From Azophilus sp965247035 (lineage in GTDB: Bacteria > Pseudomonadota > Gammaproteobacteria > Pseudomonadales > Azotimanducaceae): a stretch of DNA of 64,000 bases. Position numbers and translations under genes: made by a program. Positions 50,368 through 59,257 of the stretch are shown here, one piece after another. Positions within the stretch are counted from its first letter, which is position 1, and the number at the start of each line of letters is the position of its first letter. The stretch spans positions 1,054,001 through 1,118,000 of the forward strand of contig CBDFGJ010000001.1 of assembly GCA_965247035.1 (NCBI GenBank), read 5' to 3'. The notes beneath the pieces were generated by a model that saw nothing but the letters and a program-made list of their open reading frames with translations, was not told the origin of the DNA and searched no databases.

Positions 50368-51354
50368 TCAACTCCGGGTGGCTAGAAAGCCCCAGACGCG
50401 ATCAGCACCAAGGGCGCATATGCGCCGGCCAAGCAGCGCCTGCCAATAGGGTTCACTACCGTACTCCTCCCGCCAAGCCCAAAGGCGCCGGGTGAAATGG
50501 TGTAGTTGGTGTTCATAGGCGAAGCCCATGGCGCCGTGAACCTGATGTACGGACTCCGCAACAATGCCCACTGCTTCGCCCACCCGGGCCTTGGCCACCG
50601 CCACCTCAACTTCAAAGCGCTCCCCGTGCAGCGCTTCGATGGCGGCGAGGGCGGCGCGCTCAGCCGCCGCCACCTCCCCCGCCGCTACGGCAAGCAAGTG
50701 TTGAATGGCCTGAAATCTGGCGATGGGTCGTCCGAACTGCTCGCGTTCCTGGGCGTAGCTCAGGCCCAATTGCAGTACCCGTTCTAAGGTGCCGGCGCAA
50801 AGCACCACCCGAGAGAGGGCCAACAGCGCATAGGCCGGCTCTGCGCAGGCCAAGGGTTGAACTTCAGAGACCTCCACGTCGTCCCTTGGCTCCCCAGCCA
50901 AGTTCAGGGAATGACTGACCTTTTCCGGCATCCCAACAAAGAGATCCTGATTCGCACCAACTCCCAAAACGCGCTCGGCGTGACGCCCCCAAGGGGCCTG
51001 CCGCCAGACCTCAGCAGCACACCCTGCGCCTACACCAGTGCCGGGGCGTTCCGCCAAGCGGTTGATGCGACCTATGGTCTTAAGCCCATCACCATCGTCG
51101 CCCAGCCAACGATTGGCCAACAGGACTTCAGCGAAAGGCAGCGGCAGCGCCCAGCGACCGGCCAGCCGCAGCACGCCAAAAACATCCTTCAAATCAACGC
51201 CGCTGTCCGGCAGCGCCATCAGGTGAAAGCCGTTAGCGCAAATCAGGCGCCAGAGATGCTCAGGAAAGGCACCAGCCTCAGCGGCATCCAAAGCCGCCTT
51301 GTCACAACCATCCTGAAAGATGCGCTCAGCCGCATCAAGCAGTACTTGGTCCAT
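50368..51354 (-). CDS. Acyl-CoA dehydrogenase-like protein (short, second subunit type)
   Basis: 328 residues, about 50 fewer than classical ACADs. The C-terminal bundle is recognisable: SYAQEREQFGRPIARFQAIQ, ESVHQVHGAMGFAYEHQLHH. The middle beta domain is abbreviated, without the TEPxxGSD flavin motif. Such proteins pair with a full ACAD as alpha2beta2 heteromers in bacterial sterol/side-chain degradation. The start overlaps the stop of the upstream ACAD as TGATG, which supports a complex. A GTG one codon earlier is an alternative start. Confidence 0.85.
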   Translation of the reverse strand: MDQVLLDAAERIFQDGCDKAALDAAEAGAFPEHLWRLICANGFHLMALPDSGVDLKDVFGVLRLAGRWALPLPFAEVLLANRWLGDDGDGLKTIGRINRLAERPGTGVGAGCAAEVWRQAPWGRHAERVLGVGANQDLFVGMPEKVSHSLNLAGEPRDDVEVSEVQPLACAEPAYALLALSRVVLCAGTLERVLQLGLSYAQEREQFGRPIARFQAIQHLLAVAAGEVAAAERAALAAIEALHGERFEVEVAVAKARVGEAVGIVAESVHQVHGAMGFAYEHQLHHFTRRLWAWREEYGSEPYWQALLGRRICALGADRVWGFLATRS

Positions 51355-52496
51355 CACCGCAACCCCAGTCCGCGAGCAATGACGCCGCGCAGAATCTCCC
51401 GCGCGCCGCCGCGCAACGTAAAGGAGGGGGAGGCTAGCAGCGTGGCGGCGTAGGTTCGGCGAAAACGGTCCAAGGTGCCGTCTGCATCATCCTCCAGCGG
51501 TGCCGCAAGCCGCGCGATCTCGGGCAGGAGTTTCTCGAAGTTGTTGCCAAGCTCCTTAACCAGGGCCGCCTCCACGTTCGGCGACTTGCCATCCTCCAAC
51601 ATGCCGGCCACGGATATGGACATGCGCCGCAGCGTTATCAGGTGGGCAGCGATGCGCCCAACAGCCGCCGCCTCAAAGCGGTTTGGCTGCGCCCCCACTA
51701 AGCGCACAAATTCAACATAGACGCGAAAGGCAGACAGGAAGCGTTCCGGGCCGCTGCGCTCGTAGCCGAGTTCGGAGGTCACCTGAGCCCAGCCGTTGCC
51801 GGGCTCGCCCACCAAGTCCGCATCCGGCACGAACAGATCCGTGAACACCACTTCGTTGAAGTGCTCGCCGCCAGCCATGTCCCTGATGGGGCGAATGGCC
51901 ACTCCCTCCGCTTTCAAATCGATAATCAACTGGGACAGCCCAGCGTGGCGATTGTCCGTTGGCGGCGCGGTGCGCACCAAGGCGATCATGTAGTGGTTGA
52001 GATGGGCACCGGACGTCCATAGCTTGGTTCCGTTCACCAGCCAACCCCTAGCCACCGCACGGGCGCTGGTGCGTACCGACGCCAAGTCCGAGCCGGTGTT
52101 CGGCTCGCTCATGCCGATGGAGAAGAAGCTGCGTCCTTGAACGATGGCCGGCAGGTAGCGGCGGCGCTGATCTTCACTGCCCCAGGCTAACAGCAGCGGG
52201 CCGCTTTGCCGGTCGGCGATCCAATGGGCACCGACCGGGGCACCGGCGGCCAAGAGCTCCTCGGTCACCACGTAGCGCTCGAAGAAGCTGCGCTCACCGC
52301 CGCCATAGGCTTTTGGCCAGGTCATGCCAATCCAGCCCCGTTGTCCGAGCTTGGCGGAGAACCCTAGGTCGTAATCAGAACCGAAGTCCGAATTCGGCGG
52401 CGGTAGCGCGCCGACGCAATCGGTCAGGAAGTCAGCCACCTCCAAACGCAGTTCGGGCGCATTTGGCGGCAACTCTGCTGAATCAAATTGAAACAT
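51354..52496 (-). CDS. Acyl-CoA dehydrogenase (FadE type)
   Basis: 380 residues with GWIGMTWPKAYGGGERSFFE, IGMSEPNTGSDLASVRTSA (flavin/substrate motif), WLVNGTKLWTSGAHLNHYM and a C-terminal helical domain. The GERSxxE loop is typical of actinobacterial/proteobacterial FadE dehydrogenases acting on bulky acyl-CoAs. It is co-transcribed with the shorter ACAD-like gene. Substrate unknown; a terpenoid or steroid side chain would fit the heteromeric arrangement (inference). Confidence 0.92.
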   Translation of the reverse strand: MFQFDSAELPPNAPELRLEVADFLTDCVGALPPPNSDFGSDYDLGFSAKLGQRGWIGMTWPKAYGGGERSFFERYVVTEELLAAGAPVGAHWIADRQSGPLLLAWGSEDQRRRYLPAIVQGRSFFSIGMSEPNTGSDLASVRTSARAVARGWLVNGTKLWTSGAHLNHYMIALVRTAPPTDNRHAGLSQLIIDLKAEGVAIRPIRDMAGGEHFNEVVFTDLFVPDADLVGEPGNGWAQVTSELGYERSGPERFLSAFRVYVEFVRLVGAQPNRFEAAAVGRIAAHLITLRRMSISVAGMLEDGKSPNVEAALVKELGNNFEKLLPEIARLAAPLEDDADGTLDRFRRTYAATLLASPSFTLRGGAREILRGVIARGLGLR

Positions 52497-52810
52497 CCCT
52501 CCCCTCTACAGTAGCGCACTACAATAACGCACCGCTCACAAGTTGAATCGCCTTCTTACTAACGGCTTACGTCTTGCACCGTAAACGCCTACCATAGTCG
52601 CAAAACCCTTATACCCAATATGAATTCCAATGTCAGCCCTGTTGCGTTGCCGTCTTGGCGGGCAAGTGCGGCACGCGATCATCGCCCAAACAGGTTCACC
52701 GCCCAAAACCGCCCGAGCCCGAGCCTGAATTCGAATCCAAACCTGAACCCGAACCTGAACCCGAAAAAGACGCGCCGCTCTGACGCATCCAAGACACTCC
52801 ACGATGGCGG
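52497..52810. other. Intergenic DNA with Pro-Glu-type low-complexity repeat
   Basis: Contains a run of CCTGAACCCGAA-type 12-mers (about 52,705-52,775) which in one plus frame would encode alternating Pro-Glu residues before a stop. Probably the tail of a lost Pro/Glu-rich protein. No other feature. Confidence 0.45.
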
Positions 52811-53242
52811 GTGAACGCCATACATGACATAGCCCGCCTGCACACCCGGTTCAAGCCTGTGCTTGATGAGATCGTAAGGCGCTCCACCGTCGCCGACTGC
52901 TTCGTGCATCGGGACGCCTACCGCATCCACATCGCCACGCTTTGGACGCAAATTGTGCTCAAGCCGCAGGAGGCCGGCATCGACGAAGAGGAGCTCGAGG
53001 TTCTGCACGCGCTACTGAACGGCGAAATTGAACGGCTGCTCGGCACCGGCAACGACCTCACAAGCAGCTTCGCATTCCTCAACAGCAAGGCCGGCCAAGC
53101 GGCCATGCAGGAGGCTCGGCTGACGCCCACCCACAAAGACCTTCTGCTCTACTTCTGCTCAATGATTCTGGACCCGGATGGCCACCGCAAGTGGACCGAG
53201 CGATTGCGGCGGCAGCAGACCGATCCCAACCGAGGCTGGTGA
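52811..53242 (+). CDS. Hypothetical helical protein
   Basis: 143 residues from GTG, mostly alpha-helical and charged: FKPVLDEIVRRSTVADCFVH, EAGIDEEELEVLHALLNGEI, THKDLLLYFCSMILDPDGHR. I recognise no family. The last third is copied by a 154-bp tandem duplication directly downstream, which would not affect this frame. The start is uncertain; only the reading frame length and codon pattern support it. Confidence 0.5.
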   Translation: MNAIHDIARLHTRFKPVLDEIVRRSTVADCFVHRDAYRIHIATLWTQIVLKPQEAGIDEEELEVLHALLNGEIERLLGTGNDLTSSFAFLNSKAGQAAMQEARLTPTHKDLLLYFCSMILDPDGHRKWTERLRRQQTDPNRGW

Positions 53243-53418
53243 GGTTGAGCTAGTTCAGCTTAAGGAGGCTCGGCTGACGCCCACCCACAAAGACCTTCTG
53301 CTCTACTTCTGCTCAATGATTCTGGACCCGGATGGCCACCGCAAGTGGACCGAGCGATTGCGGCGGCAGCAGACCGATCCCAGCCGAGGCTGGTGAGGTT
53401 GAGCTAGTTCAGCTTAAG
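53111..53418 (+). repeat. 154-bp tandem duplication
   Basis: Two consecutive units beginning GAGGCTCGGCTGACGCCCAC, at 53,111 and 53,265, are identical apart from one or two bases, and a third unit starts (10 bases) at 53,419. It duplicates the 3' end of the hypothetical gene and abuts the 3' end of the convergent sulfatase-like gene. Confidence 0.95.
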
Positions 53419-55174
53419 GAGGCTCGGCACCGTAAAAACGCGCATGGGCTTCGCCGAACAAGGCGGCGGCTTGGCGCGCCTGTTGCAGGTCGGGCCGCCC
53501 CGGCCGCAGGCGCTGCCCATCATAGCCCCAGCCGTACACCTCCCCTCCCCGCGCCAAGACCGTCAGGCGGTCAGGACCAAGCAGTCCGAAGTGGTAGTCC
53601 TCTTCCACCGGTGCCAGCGTATCCTGCCCCGCCAAGAGGTTCCATCCATAAAGCCGCTCCGTAGCCGGCGCTCCCAAAAGTTCGAGCAGGGTGACGGCCA
53701 AGCTCATGGAAGACCCGTGATTGGAGATGACCCTAGGCGCCAACCTAGTCGGGTTGTACAGCACCAAGGGCACCCGAAAGCGGTCGGCCGGCACCAGCGG
53801 GGAGCCCAACCCATCCGGCCCATGGTCGGCTACGACGACCACGAGCGTATCGGCAAACCAAGGGTGCTCATGGGCCTGTCTGATGAACTCGCCAAGGGCC
53901 CAATCGGCGTAGGCGACGGCGTACTTCTGCCGCCGTTCATCACTGGGATGGTCGATGCGGCCAGCCGGGAAGTCGAATGGAAGGTGATTGGTCACGGTCA
54001 GCGTCGCCAGCATCACCCGATCATGGAGAGCAGTCAGGCGGTCCATCTCCTTGAGCACCCGATCAAACAGAATTTCGTCCGCCACGCCCCAGCTTGTTTC
54101 AAACCAACGATCCTCAAAGTCGTATCGACTCAGCATTTCGTGAAAGCCGATGCCGCGCCAATAGTCGAAAAAGGAGGTGAAGCCCGGCCAGCCGCCGTAG
54201 ACGAAGCTGGTGTAGACGCCTGCTTCGCCAAGAACCCGAGGCAAAGACGGCAGCCGCTCAAAGCCTTCACGCTGAGACAGGGCCACGCCCGGCAGAGGTG
54301 GATAGCCATTGAGGATGGCTTCAAGGCCGCGAATGGTGCGGCTGCCGGTGGCGTAGATGCGGTCAAGGTACAGCCCACGCTCGGCGATGGCCGCCAACTG
54401 CGGCATGTACTCGCCACGTTGCTCCAAGTCCCACCAGAGTTCGCCGCCAAAGGACTCTTCAATGACCAGCAGCAGGTGCTTGAAGCGCGCCGGAGGCGGT
54501 GCTTTCGGTCGATTCGGCAGCACGCGAACCGGCACCACCTCATCGCCCGGCGGCCAGTAGGCGCCCTCCCATTCCGTTAAGTCCACGCGAGTGGCGAAAA
54601 GGATTTCCAAGTAGCTGTTGCTGCCTAGGTTGTTGAGCGGTCTTGAAGGACCAACGGGGCCGTGGCGTCCAAAGACCAGCACCAAAGCAGCCGCTGCGAC
54701 CCAGCCGCAAAAGCCCAAGCGATGGAAGCGGCTAAAGGCCGGCGGCAGCCAGCGCCCCTGCCAACGCGCAATCAGCCAAGTCACCGCCGCCAAAGGCAGC
54801 ACGAAATAGCTCAGGTGCAGTTGGTCCTCAATGAAGGCGACCACTTCCCGCACATAGCGGACGTAATGAACGACCAAGCGTCCCAATCGGGTTTGGAACT
54901 CGCTCCAGTACAGAATGTCCGCCACAAAGCCAACGACCACTACTAGGACCGTCAAGCCCAACCAGAAGACAGCGAAACGCTGACCGGCCAGAAAACCGGC
55001 TGACAGCCATCCAAACACCAACAACAGCGCTTGCAGGTCGCTGCCAAAGCCAATGCCGATCGCCGCCAGCCGTCCAATGGGCGGCTCGTCCGCCGCCATC
55101 AGCGCCAACAAAACCCGCAGGACCAACCAAAGCCCTAGGTAACTGATGGCGCAGCGTATCCAAAAGGCCCTCAT
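53414..55174 (-). CDS. LTA-synthase/sulfatase-family membrane phosphotransferase
   Basis: 586 residues. Five N-terminal hydrophobic helices (such as YLGLWLVLRVLLALMA and LLLVFGWLSAGFLAGQRFAV) precede an alkaline-phosphatase-fold domain: LLLVIEESFGGELWW, a probable Thr nucleophile in ATGSRTIRGLEAILNGYPPL, and metal ligands in VVVVADHGPDGLG and SNHGSS. The family includes lipoteichoic acid synthases and phosphoglycerol transferases (OpgB/CapA-like), which move head groups from phospholipids to periplasmic glycans. The start overlaps the RND gene by ATGA. Last gene of the envelope/lipid operon. Confidence 0.85.
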   Translation of the reverse strand: MRAFWIRCAISYLGLWLVLRVLLALMAADEPPIGRLAAIGIGFGSDLQALLLVFGWLSAGFLAGQRFAVFWLGLTVLVVVVGFVADILYWSEFQTRLGRLVVHYVRYVREVVAFIEDQLHLSYFVLPLAAVTWLIARWQGRWLPPAFSRFHRLGFCGWVAAAALVLVFGRHGPVGPSRPLNNLGSNSYLEILFATRVDLTEWEGAYWPPGDEVVPVRVLPNRPKAPPPARFKHLLLVIEESFGGELWWDLEQRGEYMPQLAAIAERGLYLDRIYATGSRTIRGLEAILNGYPPLPGVALSQREGFERLPSLPRVLGEAGVYTSFVYGGWPGFTSFFDYWRGIGFHEMLSRYDFEDRWFETSWGVADEILFDRVLKEMDRLTALHDRVMLATLTVTNHLPFDFPAGRIDHPSDERRQKYAVAYADWALGEFIRQAHEHPWFADTLVVVVADHGPDGLGSPLVPADRFRVPLVLYNPTRLAPRVISNHGSSMSLAVTLLELLGAPATERLYGWNLLAGQDTLAPVEEDYHFGLLGPDRLTVLARGGEVYGWGYDGQRLRPGRPDLQQARQAAALFGEAHARFYGAEPP

Positions 55175-57738
55175 TCGGCTTGCGTGCGCGCTTCTATGGG
55201 ACGGAGCAGCCCCGGCCAAGACAGCAGCACCGGCAACAGCAAGACGGTGAACAGCAGCAACAAGGATACGGCGATGGCCAAAAGCAAGCCGATGGAGGCC
55301 GTGCCCGCATGGGGAGACAGCGCCAAGGCAGAGAAAGCGCCCACCGTGGTCAGGGCGCTCAAGATCACGGCGCGGGGCGTACTGGAATGCATTAAGTGGG
55401 GCACATCGCCCTCGCCTCGATAGCGGTCCACCACATGGATGCCGCAATCGACGCCAAGCCCAAAGATCAACGGCACCACCAAGATGTTGGCCATGTTTAG
55501 CGGTAGGTCGATCAACAGGCCCAGCCCCAAAGTGAACACCATGGCCAGCAGCAAGGGCGTGGCGATGAGAACCACCTCTCGAATGCTTTGAAACATCAAC
55601 AGCAGTATGCAGCTAATGGATAGCAGCGCCAGCGCCAAGGCTTGCTGGAAGCTGGAGAGCACGATGCCGCCCACCCCCCATTCGATGACTGGCCGTCCCG
55701 TCGCCGTGGGCGCGACGGCACGAACGTCCTTGATGAAGCGCGTCATGACGTCCACTTCGGCCACATCCTCCTGCGGCAAAACGATGCTCAATCGGACACC
55801 ATCAGCGCCGACAAATCGGCGGCGCACCTCGGCCGGCACCAACGCCTCCGTGACCACGGCGACCTGAAGCGCTCGTCGCAGCCAAGCCAGTTCCTCTACC
55901 AGATCGAAGACCACCCCTTGCTGCCAGGCCAACAGGCGTTCAGGCGGGCCGGCGGCCAGTTCGCTCAGCACCCGCTTGAAGTCATCGAAGCGACCGTCGC
56001 CGCCGTGTGCATCGATGGCTTGCAGAAGTTCTCCAACGCTTGCCAACAGCTCCTTGGCAGATGGAGGGTCAAGCCGTCGCAGGGGCGCAATGGCGCTGGC
56101 CAGAATGAACTGCAGATCTTCAAGCACCAAGAGCTTATCCGCTTGGTCCGTCGGCACAAAATCCGCCTGGCTAATGACGGAATCGACCACCGGCAGCGTT
56201 TCTATGGCCGCCAGTTCCCCTTCATCAGAGGAGACCAGCAGCAACGCGTAGTCCGTTGTCCGACCCGCCTCCTGCAGCTGCCGCAGGGTGCGCACGGAAT
56301 CCGAATCCGGATCCTTCAGCGCCAGCACGCTGTAGTCGAACCGGGCTTGGCTGGCGCCGATAGCCGCTAAGGTGGCAAGGACGGCGGTAACCGTAATCAC
56401 AAGACGGCGATGGGCAATCAGGGCCTGTACCAACCGAGCGCTTGAGGGAATGGGCGCCAGCCGGGTTCTGATTGGGCCGAGCACTTTGAACAGAGCCGGC
56501 AACAGCGTAAAGGTGAGAAACCCGGCAACCAAGATGCCGCCGGCCGAGATGACGCCAAGATCGGCCAATCCCTTGTAGTCCGTCGGGTAGAAGCTGAGAA
56601 ACCCCATCGCCGTGGTCAGCGTGCAAACGAACAAGGCGCCGCCGACGCTGCGCACCGTGGCGTCAAGGGCCCTGTCAACAGTCAAGGTGCCAAGGGCCTC
56701 TTGGTAGCGTAGTGAGAAATGGATGGCGAAGTCCACTCCCAAGCCGAAGAACATCACCATAAAGACGATGGACAACGTGTTGTACTCGCCCACCGTCAAC
56801 ATAGCGTAGGCCGAAGTCATCAGGATGCCCATCGTCAACAGCATGAAGGTGGCGAAGATGATCTTCACCGAACGCACGCCTAGCACCATCGCCGCCGCCA
56901 ATAGCACCACTGCGAGCACTCCAGCCGCCTGTACGCCGCTGACCGCTGCTTCTATTTCTTCATGGGCGAGCGCCACTTCGCCGGTAATGCCCACCCTGAC
57001 TCCCTGGGGCAGGTCGGCTTGGCTGACTATTTCGCGCAGTTCGCGAACGACCTCAGCATTGGCCTGGGTCTCACCTAGATCCAAGTTGGTCTTCACCGAA
57101 ATGAGTTGCAGCCAGGTTTCCTCATCGGTGAAGAACTCATTGGCCCAATGAACTGTGGGGTCACTGCCGTTGAGCACCGCCGTCGCCGACTCCCCAAGCA
57201 GGCGCACGGTGTCGTCCGCACCGCTTGGCAACTCATTCGCCACACCTTCACTGAGCAGGCCCAGAATGCCGCGCAAGCTCGGGTCTTCGGCCACCGCCGT
57301 CAGCCAAGGCTGCGCCTCGGCCAAGCGGTCCGCCACATCTTCAAGCTGCTCCAAGTCTAGGTACAGGAGCGCGTGGTCGCGAAAGAAGGGATGGTTGCCC
57401 CCGGCGTAGACAGCGCGGAATCTTGCCGGCCGGCGACGTATCTCCTGCTCGATCTGGCGCGCTGCGTTCTCGACTTGCTTGAATCCGGCACCGGAAACCA
57501 CCACTACGGCGGTCTTGACATGGTCCGGGAACGCCGCTTGAAAGCGATCAAAGTCATCACGCCAGACGGCCTTCTGCTCAATGAGATCGGCTAGGTTGGC
57601 ATTCATCCGGTAGCGGTCCACAGCCACCCAAGCGCAGGCGCAGGTGACCACGGCCAAGCACGACAGCGTGACCCAAGGACGATTGCAGACAAGGGCGACC
57701 CACCAACACAGACCCCGCATCAGCCGCCGCGGAATCAT
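55171..57738 (-). CDS. RND-superfamily lipid exporter, HpnN-like (MMPL type)
   Basis: 855 residues with the twofold RND layout. Each half has one helix, a ~200-residue periplasmic domain and five more helices. The conserved TM4 FFGLGVDFAIHFSLRY and its second-half partner FGLGVDCGIHVVDRYR carry the acidic residue needed for proton coupling. The N-terminal DFDRFQAAFPDHVKTAVVVV block is typical of hopanoid-associated HpnN. Adjacent MlaC-like (HpnM) and MlaA genes fit lipid transfer between membranes. No hopanoid biosynthesis (shc, hpn) genes are in the window, so the lipid may be a phospholipid. Start overlaps the mlaA stop (ATGA). Confidence 0.93.
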   Translation of the reverse strand: MIPRRLMRGLCWWVALVCNRPWVTLSCLAVVTCACAWVAVDRYRMNANLADLIEQKAVWRDDFDRFQAAFPDHVKTAVVVVSGAGFKQVENAARQIEQEIRRRPARFRAVYAGGNHPFFRDHALLYLDLEQLEDVADRLAEAQPWLTAVAEDPSLRGILGLLSEGVANELPSGADDTVRLLGESATAVLNGSDPTVHWANEFFTDEETWLQLISVKTNLDLGETQANAEVVRELREIVSQADLPQGVRVGITGEVALAHEEIEAAVSGVQAAGVLAVVLLAAAMVLGVRSVKIIFATFMLLTMGILMTSAYAMLTVGEYNTLSIVFMVMFFGLGVDFAIHFSLRYQEALGTLTVDRALDATVRSVGGALFVCTLTTAMGFLSFYPTDYKGLADLGVISAGGILVAGFLTFTLLPALFKVLGPIRTRLAPIPSSARLVQALIAHRRLVITVTAVLATLAAIGASQARFDYSVLALKDPDSDSVRTLRQLQEAGRTTDYALLLVSSDEGELAAIETLPVVDSVISQADFVPTDQADKLLVLEDLQFILASAIAPLRRLDPPSAKELLASVGELLQAIDAHGGDGRFDDFKRVLSELAAGPPERLLAWQQGVVFDLVEELAWLRRALQVAVVTEALVPAEVRRRFVGADGVRLSIVLPQEDVAEVDVMTRFIKDVRAVAPTATGRPVIEWGVGGIVLSSFQQALALALLSISCILLLMFQSIREVVLIATPLLLAMVFTLGLGLLIDLPLNMANILVVPLIFGLGVDCGIHVVDRYRGEGDVPHLMHSSTPRAVILSALTTVGAFSALALSPHAGTASIGLLLAIAVSLLLLFTVLLLPVLLSWPGLLRPIEARTQAE

Positions 57739-58496
57739 TTGCCAGTGTCGGCCTCATCGAAAAAATCGTCAAAATCATCAAGCGGCGGCTCGCCGTCGTA
57801 GATCAGGAACTCCCGACGCTGGTAGTACGCCTCCCGCGTGAAGATGTAGGGATCCAAGGCGGCGGCGTCCCGGGCATCGGTCAGCCCCAACACGTTGGCG
57901 CGGGTGCTGATCACGTCAACGCCGCTGATCCAAAACCGATGCCTCGATCCCAACACGAAGCGCGGGCCAAGCGCCCGCAAAAACATGGACGGCAAGTCCC
58001 GGACCATTGATGGCCCAACCAAGGGAACGTAAACGTAGCGCGACTTTTTCCACCCCCAAACCGCCAAGGTCTGGCCAAGGTCTTCGCCCTGGTCGCTCAG
58101 GCCGGCCGGGGTCGCCACATCGAACAAGCCAGCCAAGCCAACGGTGCTGTTGAACAGGAATCTCGTCAGGTCCGTGCCGCCGCTCTCCGGCTTGCCCTGC
58201 AGAAACCCGTTGACGCTGCTGTCCACTGAACGCAGGTTGGAGAAAAAGTTGGACACCCCGGCCTCCATGAAGCCCGGCACGGCTTGTTGGTAAGTGCGGG
58301 CCAGAGGCGCTACGAATCTACGGTCCATGTTCTCGGAGAACTTGAAGGAGATCCGGTTGAACTCAGGATTGGTGTCGTAAACGGCGTAGTCCTCCCCCTC
58401 CAAGCTGGCACAGGCGGTCAGCAACAATATGGCCGCAAGCACCGGCACGCCAGCCCAAGGCTTCAGCACGTTCATCGTCAAAGCGCCAGCATTCAT
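57735..58496 (-). CDS. mlaA: MlaA (VacJ) phospholipid transport lipoprotein
   Basis: 253 residues. Lipobox LLTAC with Cys29; start ATG follows AAGGAG by ten bases. Family landmarks are DTNPEFNRISFKFSENMDRR, VSNFFSNLRSVDSSVNGFLQ, RFLFNSTVGLAGLFDVATPA and VWGWKKSRYVYVPLVGPSMV-RDLP. MlaA sits in the inner leaflet of the outer membrane and removes mislocalised phospholipids toward MlaC. In this operon it lies between mlaC-like and HpnN-like genes. No MlaFEDB ABC transporter genes are present, so HpnN may replace it. Confidence 0.95.
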   Translation of the reverse strand: MNAGALTMNVLKPWAGVPVLAAILLLTACASLEGEDYAVYDTNPEFNRISFKFSENMDRRFVAPLARTYQQAVPGFMEAGVSNFFSNLRSVDSSVNGFLQGKPESGGTDLTRFLFNSTVGLAGLFDVATPAGLSDQGEDLGQTLAVWGWKKSRYVYVPLVGPSMVRDLPSMFLRALGPRFVLGSRHRFWISGVDVISTRANVLGLTDARDAAALDPYIFTREAYYQRREFLIYDGEPPLDDFDDFFDEADTGK

Positions 58497-58660
58497 AGGT
58501 CGATTTCTCCTTGCGGGGTTGCCCCCACTTCTTATCCCTGAAGCGCTTGGAGCGCGGGCATTGGGGTCGTCACCCCGGCGTCGCCGAGCGTCAACTGCGC
58601 ACCGCCGATGCGTCGAATTGCCGCCGCTCTGCGGCCGGTGTCGTGACCGCCATCCCTGCC

Positions 58661-59257
58661 TCATTCCTCTCCAGCCATCACCTCGGCAAGGCCGGCCTCA
58701 ATGTGGCTGACCAGCGCATCATAGCCCTGCTTGCGAATGATGCCGGCGTACTCGGCCCGCCTGAGCGACAAGTCGCTCACGCCATCAGCCACTAGGTTGA
58801 ACACTTTTCCATCGCGAAAATAGTAATCCAAGTTCACGTCCTCCTTGTTGGCTCGAATAAGACGGGACTTGACCACCGGACCAGTGCTGGCTTGCACCAA
58901 TTCAAGGCGCTCAAATTTTTGACCGCTGTAGCTGTCGAAACGTTCCGCGTAGGTGGAGACGATGCGCCGTTCCAGCAGCTGCATGAACGCCGTGCGCCGC
59001 GGTGGCTCAAGCTGACGCCAGCTCGCGCCGAGGCTGATGCGAGCAATGGCCTCCAGATGAAAAAAATTCTCCACCGCCGGGACCAGCTTGGCTTCCCGGT
59101 CCTCAAAGCGACTGATCTGCATGACCTTCACCAATAGGGCGTGAAACTCGTCCACCCCGGCCCCGGGCGCTTCGATGGCTTGCCCAGACGGAGCGAAAAG
59201 CCAGACCAAGAGCGCCAAGCCGGCAGCCCAAACAAAAGCTGAGGCGCGCCTGTTCAC
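58661..59257 (-). CDS. MlaC/HpnM-family periplasmic lipid-binding protein
   Basis: 198 residues from a GTG overlapping the TRAP large-permease stop. Signal peptide RRASAFVWAAGLALLVWLFA. The mature part has the MlaC pattern: LLVKVMQISRFEDREAKLVP, LEAIARISLGASWRQLEPPR, YAERFDSYSGQKFERLEL, LDYYFRDGKVFNLVADGVS-DL. The protein carries phospholipid between membranes. Its place directly after TRAP genes and before mlaA is notable. Residue conservation is closer to the HpnM branch, matching the HpnN neighbour (inference). Confidence 0.92.
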   Translation of the reverse strand: MNRRASAFVWAAGLALLVWLFAPSGQAIEAPGAGVDEFHALLVKVMQISRFEDREAKLVPAVENFFHLEAIARISLGASWRQLEPPRRTAFMQLLERRIVSTYAERFDSYSGQKFERLELVQASTGPVVKSRLIRANKEDVNLDYYFRDGKVFNLVADGVSDLSLRRAEYAGIIRKQGYDALVSHIEAGLAEVMAGEE

